A stretch of DNA of 64,000 nucleotides, taken from NCBI RefSeq assembly GCF_000695795.1, contig NZ_JNCA01000011.1, positions 62,001 through 126,000 on the forward strand, in the 5' to 3' direction. Source of the DNA: Flavobacterium seoulense. Lineage in GTDB: Bacteria > Bacteroidota > Bacteroidia > Flavobacteriales > Flavobacteriaceae. Below are positions 33,661-43,460 of the stretch, piece after piece. Every line of letters starts with the position of its first letter. Position 1 is the stretch's first letter. Both the position numbers and the translations under genes were made by a program. A model generated the notes under the pieces. The model was not told the origin of the DNA. It saw only the letters and a program-made list of their open reading frames with translations, and did not search any database.

Positions 33661-36600
33661 ATGACTTACTATCTTAGAGTATTTGCTCTCTCAGTTTTAA
33701 TAGGATTTATTAATCCAATTATGCTATTATCACAAACTAAAAATGGATTGCAAAATAAATTCAATTTTAATGCCCAATGGCTTCTAAAAATAGGAGATGT
33801 ACCTAATGGTGCCGAAGTAGGATTAAATGATAATTCATGGAAAAAAATCACGCTTCCACGGGCATTTAATGAAGATGAAGCTTTTAGAGTTCCTATCGAT
33901 AGTTTAAGTACTTCTATTGTTTGGTATCGAAAACATTTTAAGTTACCTAAAGGAGCATTAAAGAAAAAGGTATTTCTAGAATTCGAAGGAATACGTTTTG
34001 GAGGCGAATTTTATGTAAATGGGAAATCAGTAGGAATTCATGAAAATGGAGTAATGGCTGTAGGTCTTGATATTTCGGATTTTGTTAAAAACGGTGATAA
34101 CGTAATTGCTGTTCGAATTGATAATTCATGGAATTATAAAGAACGTGCAACAGGGAGTAACTATCAATGGAATGATAAAAACTTTAATGCTAATTACGGA
34201 GGAATTCCTAAAAACGTTTATCTGTATATAAAAGACAAGGCGTATCAAACTTTACCATTGTACAGTAATTTAGGAACTACAGGAACTTATGTGTATGCTA
34301 AACAAATAAATATAACAAAGAAAAGTGCCATAATACATGCCGAATCACAAATTCGTAATGAGAATAAAAATGCTGTAAATGCACGTTATGAAATCAAAAT
34401 TCAGGATGCAGATAATAAGGTTGTTAAAACATTCTCTGGTAAAAATACAACTATAAAACCAGGCGAAACAACGACACTTTCGGCTGAAGAAGAAGTTAAT
34501 GATTTAAATTTCTGGAGTTGGGGTTATGGTTATTTGTATAAAGTTACTACAACACTTTATGCTAATAATAAAGCTGTAGATGTGGTAGAAACACGTACAG
34601 GTTTTCGAAAAACGCGTTTTGCAGACGGAATGGTTTGGTTAAATGATCGTGTTATCCAAATGAAAGGTTATGCGCAACGTACCAGTAATGAGTGGCCGGC
34701 TGTCGGTATGAGTGTGCCGTCATGGCTAAGTGATTATTCGAATAAATTAATGGTGGAGAGTAATGCTAATCTAGTGCGCTGGATGCATGTTACACCATGG
34801 AAACAAGATGTAGAAAGCTGTGATCGTGTGGGATTGATACAAGCGATGCCTGCAGGTGATTCAGAAAAAGATGTTGAAGGACGCAGATGGGAACTACGGG
34901 TTAATCTTATGCGGGATGCAATTATTTACAATCGTAACAATCCAAGTATTTTATTCTATGAAAGTGGGAATGAATCAATTTCTGAAGACCACATGAAAGA
35001 GATGAAAGCTATTAGGGATAAATATGATCCTTATGGAGGTCGTGCTATAGGTTCCCGCGAAATGCTGGACAGTAAAATAGCGGAGTATGGAGGTGAGATG
35101 CTTTATATTAATAAAAGTGCACACATTCCTATGTGGGCTACTGAATATTGCAGAGATGAAGCATTACGTAAATATTGGGATGATTACTCTTATCCATTTC
35201 ATAAAAATGGCGAAGGATCAAAAGGATACCGTTCGACAGTTACTAATACTACCGAAAAGAAACCTGATGCTCAGGCTTATAATCAAAATCAGGATTCTTT
35301 TGCAAGAGAAGATGTAACCCGTTGGTTTGATTATTTCAGGGTACGTCCCGGTACAGGTGATCGGGTAAGTTCAGGTGGAGTAAATATCATTTTTTCAGAT
35401 TCTAATACTCATTTTAGAGGTCAGGAAAATTACAGAAGAAGCGGAGAAGTAGATCCAATGCGTATTCCTAAAGATGCCTTTTTTGCGCATCAGGTTATTT
35501 GGGACGGTTGGGTAGATATCGAAAAATACCGTACGCATATAGTGGGGCATTGGAACTACACACCTGATGTTGTAAAAGATGTGACTGTAATAGCTAATGG
35601 TGAACAAACAGAATTATTCATTAATGGTAAATCACAAGGTTTTGGAACCCGTAGTAGTGGATTTATTTTCACTTTCCCTAATATTCGCTGGGAAAAAGGA
35701 GTAATTACCGCAGTAAGTTATGATGAGAATAAAAAAGAATTAAGCAGAGCCGAAATTAAAACTGCCGGAGAACCTGCTTCACTTCGTCTAACAGAAATGC
35801 ATGCTCCTGACGGATTCAAAGCCGACGGTGCCGATCTTGCCCTTGTACAAATAGAAGTTGTTGATGCAAACGGTAATCGTTGTCCGTTAGCAAATGATGT
35901 AATCACTTTTGATTTAGAAGGTCCGGCTGAATGGCGCGGAGGTATCGCTCAGGGTAAAGATAATTTTATTCTATCTAAAGTGCTTCCGGTTGAATGTGGA
36001 GTTAACAGGGTTTTAATTCGTTCTACAGATAAAAACGGGATAGTCAAACTAACTGCTCAAGCCAAAGGATTGCCTACTACTGAGATAAAACTAACTACTG
36101 TTAAAGCAGATAATAAAGATATCTCCAATTACATTACGGGTAATCATCAACCTTTAAACCTTTCGAGAGGAGCAACCCCAGAGCGACCTTCGTATAAAGT
36201 AAGCCGTAATTCGATAAAAATTGTAGGCGCTGATGCCGAAAGTAATTCTAAAAAAGTAGGCCTTAGTTATGATGATAACGAATTAACGGAATGGACTAAT
36301 AATGGTATTGCAAAAACAGGCTGGATAACATACGAATTAGAAAGAGATGCTGAGATTAGTGAAATTGAATTAAAGCTTTCAGGCTGGAGAATGCGCAGTT
36401 ATCCAATACAAATATTTATTGATGGAAAACTAATCTATACAGGTGAAACTCAAAAAAGTTTAGGTTATATCTCAATACCGATAACACCTACAAAAGGACG
36501 TTTTGTTAAAATACAATTAAACGGACAGAGTGTCGATAAAGATGCCTTTGGAGAGATTGTAGAAATCACCGGACAAAAAGAACTAGACCTCTATAAAGAC

Positions 36601-36669
36601 CCTAAAGCCGCTAATGTTGGAGGACAGCTACGCATAGTTGAAGTAGAATTTTATGAAAAAGCAAAATAA
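33661..36669 (+). CDS. Secreted glycoside hydrolase family 2 enzyme (beta-galactosidase-like)
   Basis: A 1002-residue enzyme. I choose the ATG at 33661 (MTYYLRVFALSVLIGF) because it gives a good signal peptide ending MLLSQ; the frame extends upstream to 33616 without one. Order: GH2 sugar-binding jelly roll (about 35-185, VWYRKHFKLP, GGEFYVNGKSVGIHENG), Ig-like domain, then a TIM barrel. In the barrel, E438 in YESGNES is the likely acid/base and E495 in WATEYCRDE the likely nucleophile. DUF4982-type and Ig-like domains (ELFINGKSQGFGTR) and a C-terminal F5/8-type discoidin-like domain (TGWITYELERDAEISEIELK) complete it. GH2 members cleave beta-galactosides, beta-glucuronides or beta-mannosides; the exact substrate is not readable. 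It is the only glycosidase in this locus. Confidence 0.9.
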   Translation: MTYYLRVFALSVLIGFINPIMLLSQTKNGLQNKFNFNAQWLLKIGDVPNGAEVGLNDNSWKKITLPRAFNEDEAFRVPIDSLSTSIVWYRKHFKLPKGALKKKVFLEFEGIRFGGEFYVNGKSVGIHENGVMAVGLDISDFVKNGDNVIAVRIDNSWNYKERATGSNYQWNDKNFNANYGGIPKNVYLYIKDKAYQTLPLYSNLGTTGTYVYAKQINITKKSAIIHAESQIRNENKNAVNARYEIKIQDADNKVVKTFSGKNTTIKPGETTTLSAEEEVNDLNFWSWGYGYLYKVTTTLYANNKAVDVVETRTGFRKTRFADGMVWLNDRVIQMKGYAQRTSNEWPAVGMSVPSWLSDYSNKLMVESNANLVRWMHVTPWKQDVESCDRVGLIQAMPAGDSEKDVEGRRWELRVNLMRDAIIYNRNNPSILFYESGNESISEDHMKEMKAIRDKYDPYGGRAIGSREMLDSKIAEYGGEMLYINKSAHIPMWATEYCRDEALRKYWDDYSYPFHKNGEGSKGYRSTVTNTTEKKPDAQAYNQNQDSFAREDVTRWFDYFRVRPGTGDRVSSGGVNIIFSDSNTHFRGQENYRRSGEVDPMRIPKDAFFAHQVIWDGWVDIEKYRTHIVGHWNYTPDVVKDVTVIANGEQTELFINGKSQGFGTRSSGFIFTFPNIRWEKGVITAVSYDENKKELSRAEIKTAGEPASLRLTEMHAPDGFKADGADLALVQIEVVDANGNRCPLANDVITFDLEGPAEWRGGIAQGKDNFILSKVLPVECGVNRVLIRSTDKNGIVKLTAQAKGLPTTEIKLTTVKADNKDISNYITGNHQPLNLSRGATPERPSYKVSRNSIKIVGADAESNSKKVGLSYDDNELTEWTNNGIAKTGWITYELERDAEISEIELKLSGWRMRSYPIQIFIDGKLIYTGETQKSLGYISIPITPTKGRFVKIQLNGQSVDKDAFGEIVEITGQKELDLYKDPKAANVGGQLRIVEVEFYEKAK

Positions 36670-36828
36670 AAGCTTTAACTGATAATAATATCCTAATCAC
36701 CAATCAAATAATAACCTTTAAAACAATTAACATGAACTAAGAAAAATTAAAATAACACAGGTAAAAAAAGGAGATTTACCTAATCAAAAAATCTCTCAAA
36801 CAATTATTCTCTAACCAAATAATTTAAG

Positions 36829-39828
36829 ATGATTAAAAAAACCATTTTTTTTCTATCGTTTCTAGTTTTACTATCCTGGGAAATAAAAGCCCAGAATAAA
36901 GAACTTAAAGGGATAGTTCGCGATGAGCAAAATTTGCCAATACCAGGAGTAAATGTTTTAATTAGCGGTACTTCTGCGGGTACAGTAACTGATATGGACG
37001 GAAGTTTTACAATCAGTCAACCGACGGGACAAGGAACTCAATTAGAGTTTTCTTTTATTGGATATACTAAAAAAAGTGTAGTAATAGGTACACAAACTAC
37101 TTTCAATATACAGATGGAGCCTGATATGAATGCGCTCAAAGAAGTTGTCGTGGTGGGATATGGAACTCAAAAAAAGAAAGACCTTACAGGGGCTGTAGCC
37201 AGTGCAAATCTGGAAGCGTTTAGAAAAGCGCCCAATGTGAATATTGTACAAAGTTTACAGGGATCTGTAGCCGGATTGAATATTGGGCAAGTAAATTCGG
37301 CAGGATCTACTCCGTCAATTCAAATTAGGGGTCAAAATACATTTCAGGGAAATCGTAATGTTCTTATCGTTCTCGATGGTATTCAGTACAACGGTTCTTT
37401 AGCATCGATTAATCCAAATGATATTGAATCAATCGAGGTTTTAAAAGATGCTAGTTCTGCAACTGTTTATGGTGCTCAGGCTGGTAATGGAGTATTATTA
37501 ATTACCAGTAAAAAAGGGAAAAAAGGAAAGCCTGTAATTACTTATAGTCAATCTTATGCTTCACAAACTCCTACTAATAAATTAAGAACTTTAAATCGTG
37601 AAGAATTTGTCGAGAAAGTTCGTGATTTGAATTATGATCAGGCATTTTTAGCACCAAATTATACCACACCTAATCCTAATTTTGATATCACATCAGTTAT
37701 GGATTTTACAATGGTGGACCAAAATACCAATACGCTTAAAAATAATAATTTTAACTGGCTGGATGCAGGTACAAATCCAGGTCAGATACAAAAGCATGAG
37801 TTAAGTATTTCAGGTGCTAGTGATAACAGTAATTATTTAATTTCTGCAGGAATAACTAAACAAGAAGGTTTTATAATAAATGACAACTTTAAGCGTAAAA
37901 ATATCAGGGTAAATCTAGAAACAAAACCTACAGAATGGCTTACTGTTGGAGTACAATCTTTTGGAGCATTTAATGATTACAGCGGTGCTGAGCCTACTTT
38001 GAGTTCGCTTACCAGACAATCTCCTTTCTTAACGCCTTATGATGAAAATGGAAACCTTGTATTGTCACCTACACAAACAAATGTTCTTAATCCGTTTTTA
38101 ACGTATGATGTTGAAAATTACGATACTCAAAATGATTTTTACGGTAATTTTTACGGTATCATAAATTTTCTTTTTGTTAAAGGTTTGAGTTATCGTGTTA
38201 ATTATGGAAATAATTATAGAATAGGAGAAAGTTTTGGAGCAAGTAAATATGAGGCAGGACAAACAGGAGCTGCTTACAAAAATCATACGCGCTACAGCGA
38301 TTATACCCTTGATAATATTGTGAATTATAAACGAAAGTTTGGATTACATGATTTTGATGTTACACTTTTATATGGTGCTATAGAAAGAGAAAATAGTTCA
38401 ACTGAAGCAAACAGTACTGATATATCTAATTTAATTATGGGATATAACAGTCTGGAGCAGGGAATCAACCAATTTGCATCTTCAGGAGCATGGAAAGAAT
38501 CACTGAATTATCAAATGGGACGTGTAAATTATAAATTTAAAGACCGTTATCTTTTAACAGGAACTGTTCGTCGTGATGGTTATTCTGGTTTTGCACGAAA
38601 TGAAAAATGGGGAATATTTCCAGCTGCTGCTGTGGGATGGATTGTTTCTGAAGAATCGTTTTTGAAGGATAATAAAGTAATTAGTTTCTTAAAATTAAGA
38701 GCAAATTATGGTACAACAGGAAATACTCCCGGAAGATATACTTCTTTAGCTACATTTTCAAGAGACAGAAGCTATGTTTTTGGAGATGGAGGAGCTCCCG
38801 TTTTTGGACAAAATGCAAATAATTTAGAGAATCCAAATTTAAGATGGGAAAAAAATACAGGTGTAAACTTCGGGCTAGATTTTGGATTATTTAGCAAACG
38901 CCTTTCAGGAGCTATTGAATATTACGAATCCACTACAAAAGATCTAATTTTTAATGTTCCTCTGCCATACATTATGGGAATTACAACTACCAGAACTAAT
39001 ATTGGAGAACTTAAAAATAAAGGATTCGAAATTCAGTTAACTTCTGAAAATATTAAAAATGATAATTTTTTATGGACTACAACTGCAACTTTGTCTTCAA
39101 ACAGAAACAAAATCATAAAATTAGTGGGTCTTGATGAAAATGGTGATGGTATTGAAGATGATTTAGTGGCTAACGGACAATTTATTGGTAAATCTGCCGG
39201 AGCAATTTTCGGTTTTGCTTATGATGGTCTTTATCAAATAGGAGATCAAATTCCTGCCGGATATAGTCCAGGTACGCAACGTATAAGAGATACGAATGGT
39301 GATGGAATAATTAGTGCTGCTGATCGAATTATTTTAGGAAGGACGGAGCCTGCTTATACAGCAAGTCTTTTAAACACATTTAGTTATAAAGGTTTAACAT
39401 TGAATGTGTTTTTTAATTCTGTTCAGGGTGGAAAAGATGGTTATTTGGGGGATGTTATACCTACTAGTGTAGGAGGAGTTCGTAATGATAATTCTATTAG
39501 ATACAATTACTTTTCTGACATTGATTACTGGTCACCACGAAATCCTACAGGAGAATTTCCTAGATCATTAGTTACTGCTGCTCAGGGAGCTACTATTTAT
39601 CGCGACCGTAGTTTTATAAGACTGCAAGATGTTTCTCTTTCGTATAGTTTTGATAAAAAAATTGCGAGTCATCTGGGACTTTCAGATTTGAATCTTTTTG
39701 TTAGTGGAAAAAACTTAGCTACATGGACAAAATGGAAAGGCTGGGATCCTGAAACCGGGCAAGGCTATAATGAGAATGGACGTCCTGTAATGAAAAGTTA
39801 TTCCTTAGGTATTAACATTACTTTTTAA
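36829..39828 (+). CDS. SusC/RagA-type TonB-dependent receptor (second locus)
   Basis: A 999-residue outer-membrane importer. A signal peptide (FFLSFLVLLSWEIKAQ) is followed directly by a carboxypeptidase-regulatory domain (ELKGIVRDEQNLPIPGVNV, about 25-100), the SusC motif KEVVVVGYGTQKKKDLTGAV, a plug (IRGQNTFQGNRNVLIVLDG; VLKDASSATVYGAQAGNGV) and the barrel, ending YSLGINITF. Unlike the receptor at 7588-10869 it has no STN domain, in line with control by the hybrid two-component protein rather than an anti-sigma pair. The SusD partner starts 12 bp downstream. Confidence 0.95.
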   Translation: MIKKTIFFLSFLVLLSWEIKAQNKELKGIVRDEQNLPIPGVNVLISGTSAGTVTDMDGSFTISQPTGQGTQLEFSFIGYTKKSVVIGTQTTFNIQMEPDMNALKEVVVVGYGTQKKKDLTGAVASANLEAFRKAPNVNIVQSLQGSVAGLNIGQVNSAGSTPSIQIRGQNTFQGNRNVLIVLDGIQYNGSLASINPNDIESIEVLKDASSATVYGAQAGNGVLLITSKKGKKGKPVITYSQSYASQTPTNKLRTLNREEFVEKVRDLNYDQAFLAPNYTTPNPNFDITSVMDFTMVDQNTNTLKNNNFNWLDAGTNPGQIQKHELSISGASDNSNYLISAGITKQEGFIINDNFKRKNIRVNLETKPTEWLTVGVQSFGAFNDYSGAEPTLSSLTRQSPFLTPYDENGNLVLSPTQTNVLNPFLTYDVENYDTQNDFYGNFYGIINFLFVKGLSYRVNYGNNYRIGESFGASKYEAGQTGAAYKNHTRYSDYTLDNIVNYKRKFGLHDFDVTLLYGAIERENSSTEANSTDISNLIMGYNSLEQGINQFASSGAWKESLNYQMGRVNYKFKDRYLLTGTVRRDGYSGFARNEKWGIFPAAAVGWIVSEESFLKDNKVISFLKLRANYGTTGNTPGRYTSLATFSRDRSYVFGDGGAPVFGQNANNLENPNLRWEKNTGVNFGLDFGLFSKRLSGAIEYYESTTKDLIFNVPLPYIMGITTTRTNIGELKNKGFEIQLTSENIKNDNFLWTTTATLSSNRNKIIKLVGLDENGDGIEDDLVANGQFIGKSAGAIFGFAYDGLYQIGDQIPAGYSPGTQRIRDTNGDGIISAADRIILGRTEPAYTASLLNTFSYKGLTLNVFFNSVQGGKDGYLGDVIPTSVGGVRNDNSIRYNYFSDIDYWSPRNPTGEFPRSLVTAAQGATIYRDRSFIRLQDVSLSYSFDKKIASHLGLSDLNLFVSGKNLATWTKWKGWDPETGQGYNENGRPVMKSYSLGINITF

Positions 39829-39840
39829 TCTAATTACATT

Positions 39841-41511
39841 ATGAAAAAATATATTATACTTCCGCTTATTAGTTTACTGTTTTTATCAGTATCCTGCGGA
39901 AAAGACTATCTTGAAGAAGAACCATTAGATTTTCTAGGTGCTTCTAATGCATTGGTAACATATGATGATTATAAATTGTCAATAAATAGTTTATATGACA
40001 GAGTTCGTTTTGAATTTTATTCGAGAGGAGATCGTAATAACATGGATTATATTTATGGTACTGATTTAGTTTATGACGGTCAGCCAGATGTACTTCGATT
40101 TACGAATTATATTGCTGCCTTAAATCCTGTAGGTGACGGAAATAGTGTTGCTCTCTTTCACTGGACTAACTTTTATAAAATTATTTCAGATGTAAATATT
40201 GTTTTGGATCGTTTGGGTGATTCTCAACTTACTCCGGAACAAAAAGTATTAATAGAAGCCGAAGCAAAATATTTTAGGGCTTTTAGTTATCGAACATTAG
40301 TATATTTATATGGAGGAGTTCCTCTTGTTACGGAAGCGGTTTATCAGCCAAAATATGATTTTGTAAGAGCTACCAAAGAACAAGTTTTGGCTCAGGTAAT
40401 CCTTGATCTTGAATTTGCATCAGCTAATTTGTTAACAAAACAAGCAGCACGTCCTGGTGAAATACATCGACTTGTTGCAAGTCATTTATTATCCGAAGTA
40501 TATTTAGCAGCCGGACGCTATCAGGATGCTGTTAATGCGGCAACAGTTGTTATTGATCATCCGTCTACCGATTTAATGAGGCAGCGATTTGGAACAAGAA
40601 TGAATGTAACTCCTGGTGATCCTTATTGGGATTTGTTCCAAAGAAACAATCAAAATCATGCAAGTAATACAGAAACAATTTGGGCAATACAATTCGAAAC
40701 TGATGTTCCTGGTGGTAGTGCACAGTCAGGTACCAGAACAGGATCTCCTGTTTATGAAAGACATCATGCGCCCTCTGTTCGTGATATAGTTTTAAATGGA
40801 AGCCGACCTTTTAGCTGGCCGATTGGTGATTATACTGGCGGACGTGGTATTGGCTGGGCTATATCAACTAAATACTTTAGTAATACTATCTGGCAAAGTG
40901 ACTGGAGTAATGATATACGTAATGCGAATCATAATTTTGTGAGAGAGTTTAAATGTACAAATCCTGCTTCACCTTTATTTGGTCAGATTATTTCAACCGA
41001 AAATCCCCCTTTAGGAGTTACTGTACCTAGTCGTGCTTTTTATGCTTATCAAAGTAAAGTAACGACTCCTTTTGATCATCCTGCTAATTTATATGCTAAT
41101 GCAGCTAATTATACTTTGAAAGAAGGAGCAGGGGGAACTTATACAGATCAATATATGTTTAGACTTGCAGAAACTTATTTATTGCGTGCAGAAGCTTATT
41201 TTAGATTAAATAATTTATCTGCTGCAGCAGATGATATTAATGTGGTACGTTCACGATCTAATGCTAAAGATGTTGAAGATTCTAATGTTTCGATTGATTA
41301 TATTCTTGACGAAAGAATGAGAGAATTTGGTGTTGAAGAAAAAAGAAGATTAACATTAGCGAGATTAGGATTACTTTATGATAAAGTAAAAGCACATAAC
41401 CCATATTATAAGGATATTTTACCGCATCATAATTTGTTTCCAATTCCTTTTGCAGAAATTGAACGAAACAGAGAAGCTGTATTAAAACAAAATGATGGAT
41501 ATCCTGAGTAA
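39841..41511 (+). CDS. SusD/RagB-family glycan-binding lipoprotein (second locus)
   Basis: A 556-residue surface lipoprotein with a signal and lipobox (LLFLSVSCGKDYLEEEPLD; cysteine about residue 19). SusD helical features include EAEAKYFRAFSYRTLVYLYG and SHLLSEVYLAAGRYQDAVNAA. The C-terminal RagB region has FRLAETYLLRAEAYFRLNN, DINVVRSRSNA, YILDERMREFGVEEKRR, ending LFPIPFAEIERNREAVLKQN. It forms the lid of the adjacent SusC transporter. A long hairpin terminator follows. Confidence 0.95.
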   Translation: MKKYIILPLISLLFLSVSCGKDYLEEEPLDFLGASNALVTYDDYKLSINSLYDRVRFEFYSRGDRNNMDYIYGTDLVYDGQPDVLRFTNYIAALNPVGDGNSVALFHWTNFYKIISDVNIVLDRLGDSQLTPEQKVLIEAEAKYFRAFSYRTLVYLYGGVPLVTEAVYQPKYDFVRATKEQVLAQVILDLEFASANLLTKQAARPGEIHRLVASHLLSEVYLAAGRYQDAVNAATVVIDHPSTDLMRQRFGTRMNVTPGDPYWDLFQRNNQNHASNTETIWAIQFETDVPGGSAQSGTRTGSPVYERHHAPSVRDIVLNGSRPFSWPIGDYTGGRGIGWAISTKYFSNTIWQSDWSNDIRNANHNFVREFKCTNPASPLFGQIISTENPPLGVTVPSRAFYAYQSKVTTPFDHPANLYANAANYTLKEGAGGTYTDQYMFRLAETYLLRAEAYFRLNNLSAAADDINVVRSRSNAKDVEDSNVSIDYILDERMREFGVEEKRRLTLARLGLLYDKVKAHNPYYKDILPHHNLFPIPFAEIERNREAVLKQNDGYPE

Positions 41512-41533
41512 ATAAACAGGTTTTGATCAATTT

Positions 41534-41577
41534 AAAAATCTATGAGCTAGTACAATATACTGGCCCATAGATTTTTT
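41534..41577 (+). terminator. Long hairpin terminator after the second susD
   Basis: AAAATCTATG (41535-41544) pairs with CATAGATTTT (41566-41575). The stem extends inward through GC/GC and AGTA/TACT with single mismatches. It is followed by TTTATA on the plus strand. It closes the GH2-SusC-SusD unit. Confidence 0.75.
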
Positions 41578-41730
41578 ATAAATTAGTTACGATGATTCTT
41601 AGAGACTGTATTTATCAGGAATAATTGAAATAGTTAATCCTTTAAGATTTTTTGTTTTATTTTAGTATTAGTTTGAAGTCTTTGAGATTGTTTTAAAGAT
41701 TTATTAATTCTGATAATATTAAAAAAAATT

Positions 41731-42165
41731 ATGGAAACTCAATCGTACAAAAATCATATTCGATTTTACCCTCCGCATCATTTTGTTTATTATCCAATTG
41801 TGATGGGATTTATTATAGTCAGCATTTATTTTGCTGCAACAACTTCTGATACTTTAATTTGGTCTTTTGTTGCGGCTATTTTTGTAGTGCTGTTTTGTTT
41901 AGCTTTTATGATTCGACAACATTATGCATTGACTTTGCAAAATAGAATCGTTCGTTTAGAAATGCGTTATCGCTATTTTACTTTGACTAATAAGCGATAT
42001 GAAATTATAGAAAATGAAATTAGTGACGAACAGTTATTTGCTTTGCGATTTGCATCTGACGAAGAACTTATACCATTGATTGATAAAACTTTGTCTCAAC
42101 ATCTTTCCGGAAGTGAAATTAAAAAAGCAATTGTAAATTGGAAAGGAGATTATTCTCGGGTTTAA
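41731..42165 (+). CDS. DUF6526-like small membrane protein
   Basis: A 144-residue protein with two adjacent transmembrane helices (about 19-37, VYYPIVMGFIIVSIYFA; about 42-62, WSFVAAIFVVLFCLAFM). A soluble C-terminal part follows, with VRLEMRYRYFTLTNKRY and LFALRFASDEELIPLID, ending VNWKGDYSRV. I recognise this as a conserved Bacteroidota family of unknown role. The leading SYKNHIRFYPPHHFVYYP is characteristic. It stands alone, with no close neighbour on the same strand. Confidence 0.78.
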   Translation: METQSYKNHIRFYPPHHFVYYPIVMGFIIVSIYFAATTSDTLIWSFVAAIFVVLFCLAFMIRQHYALTLQNRIVRLEMRYRYFTLTNKRYEIIENEISDEQLFALRFASDEELIPLIDKTLSQHLSGSEIKKAIVNWKGDYSRV

Positions 42166-42376
42166 ATATTTCGATAATTATACTTTTTCTTAATATGTAT
42201 TTAATATAAACCTACTCTGAATAAATGTTTCGTTATAATTATATAATTTATGCTGTTTAAAATGTAACGGTAAAAGCTATGATGTTTTGAAATTTGTAAA
42301 TAAAGAAATATGAAGATAGCTAAATTAATAATTTCCTATCTTCTATAGCGTGATTATAAATTTATATATTTTAAGG

Positions 42377-43360
42377 ATGGAAATATTAAAAGATCAACAT
42401 AAATTAGGTTTAGGAGGAGTTGCTATAGGAACAGCATTCGAAAATATTTCAGATGAGGAATCGAATGAAATATTACAAAGTGCATGGGATTATGGAATTA
42501 GATATTATGATACTTCTCCGTGGTACGGTTTAACCAAAAGCGAGAGAAGATTTGGAAATTTTTTAAAAGAAAAACAAAGAGAAGATTTTATATTTTCGAC
42601 CAAGATAGGGAGATTATTCCATGAAGTTTCGAAATCAGATGTTCCTCCAACAATGTGGAAAGCACCACTAAACTATGATTTTCAACACTTATACACTGCA
42701 GATGCAGTAAAAAAATCTATTGAAGACAGTTTGCAAAGAACAGGCTTAGATTATATAGATATTGTATATGTTCATGATCTTTCAGAAGATCAGGTAGGTG
42801 ACAGATATCCTTATTTTTTTAAACAGGCAGCCAAAGGAGCTTTTAAGGCACTTTCACAACTACGGGATGATGGAGTTATAAAGGCCTGGGGTATGGGAGT
42901 TAATAAAATTGAACCTATCTTAGATTGTATAGAATTTGCAGATCCTGATATTTGTCTTTCAGCAACTCAATATTCTATTCTGGATCATGAAGATGCTGTA
43001 GACAGATTGCTTCCTGCGGTAAAGAAAGCAGGAGTAAAGTTGGTTTCAGGAGCAGGTTTTAATTCTGGTTTTCTTGGTGGTCGTGAACGTTTTAATTATA
43101 AAGAAGTAATTCCAAAAGGAATGCATGAAAAAAGAAATCGTATTTCTGAAATAGCTAAAAAATATAATATTACAATTCTGGATGCTGCCATACACTTTGT
43201 ATTGGCTGCAGACGAATTTACTTCAATAATTCCCGGAGCAAGTAAACCCGAACAAATAGAGCAAAATGTAAATTCTATGAAAAAAATAATCCCTAGCGAC
43301 TTTTGGAGAGAACTAAAATATGAGGGCTTAATTTATGATAAAGCTCAAACACCAGATTAA
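42377..43360 (+). CDS. Aldo/keto reductase (D-threo-aldose / pyridoxal dehydrogenase type)
   Basis: A 327-residue NAD(P)-dependent aldo/keto reductase, starting at the ATG at 42377 (MEILKDQHKLGLGG); the frame upstream to 42350 adds only nine unlike residues. The TIM-barrel motifs are clear: YGIRYYDTSPWYGLTKSE carries the catalytic Asp and Tyr, a lysine follows in FSTKIGRL, the next block has YVHDLSEDQ, and SIIPGASKPEQIEQN binds the cofactor phosphate. It resembles the L-fucose/D-threo-aldose 1-dehydrogenase and pyridoxal 4-dehydrogenase branch (long loop with MWKAPLNYDF). Sugar oxidation would fit the PUL upstream, but the gene has its own spacer and the link is uncertain. Confidence 0.87.
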   Translation: MEILKDQHKLGLGGVAIGTAFENISDEESNEILQSAWDYGIRYYDTSPWYGLTKSERRFGNFLKEKQREDFIFSTKIGRLFHEVSKSDVPPTMWKAPLNYDFQHLYTADAVKKSIEDSLQRTGLDYIDIVYVHDLSEDQVGDRYPYFFKQAAKGAFKALSQLRDDGVIKAWGMGVNKIEPILDCIEFADPDICLSATQYSILDHEDAVDRLLPAVKKAGVKLVSGAGFNSGFLGGRERFNYKEVIPKGMHEKRNRISEIAKKYNITILDAAIHFVLAADEFTSIIPGASKPEQIEQNVNSMKKIIPSDFWRELKYEGLIYDKAQTPD

Positions 43361-43410
43361 AGATTAAGATGTAAAGTGAATTACTATTTTATTTGTTAAT
43401 AATCAAAAAA

Positions 43411-43436
43411 GGCTTCAGAGGAATCTGAAGCCTTTT
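43411..43436. terminator. Bidirectional terminator between convergent genes
   Basis: Perfect stem GGCTTCAGA (43411-43419) / TCTGAAGCC (43424-43432) with a GGAA loop, flanked by A6 upstream and TTTT downstream. It serves both the aldo/keto reductase and the minus-strand SDR. Confidence 0.9.
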
Positions 43437-43460
43437 AATTTATAAATTCGATAGTAAAGG

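Noticed and set aside
34590-34620. Possibility that the GH2 protein is catalytically dead
   Set aside because: Both expected glutamates (E438 in GNES, E495 in TEYC) are present in suitable context.
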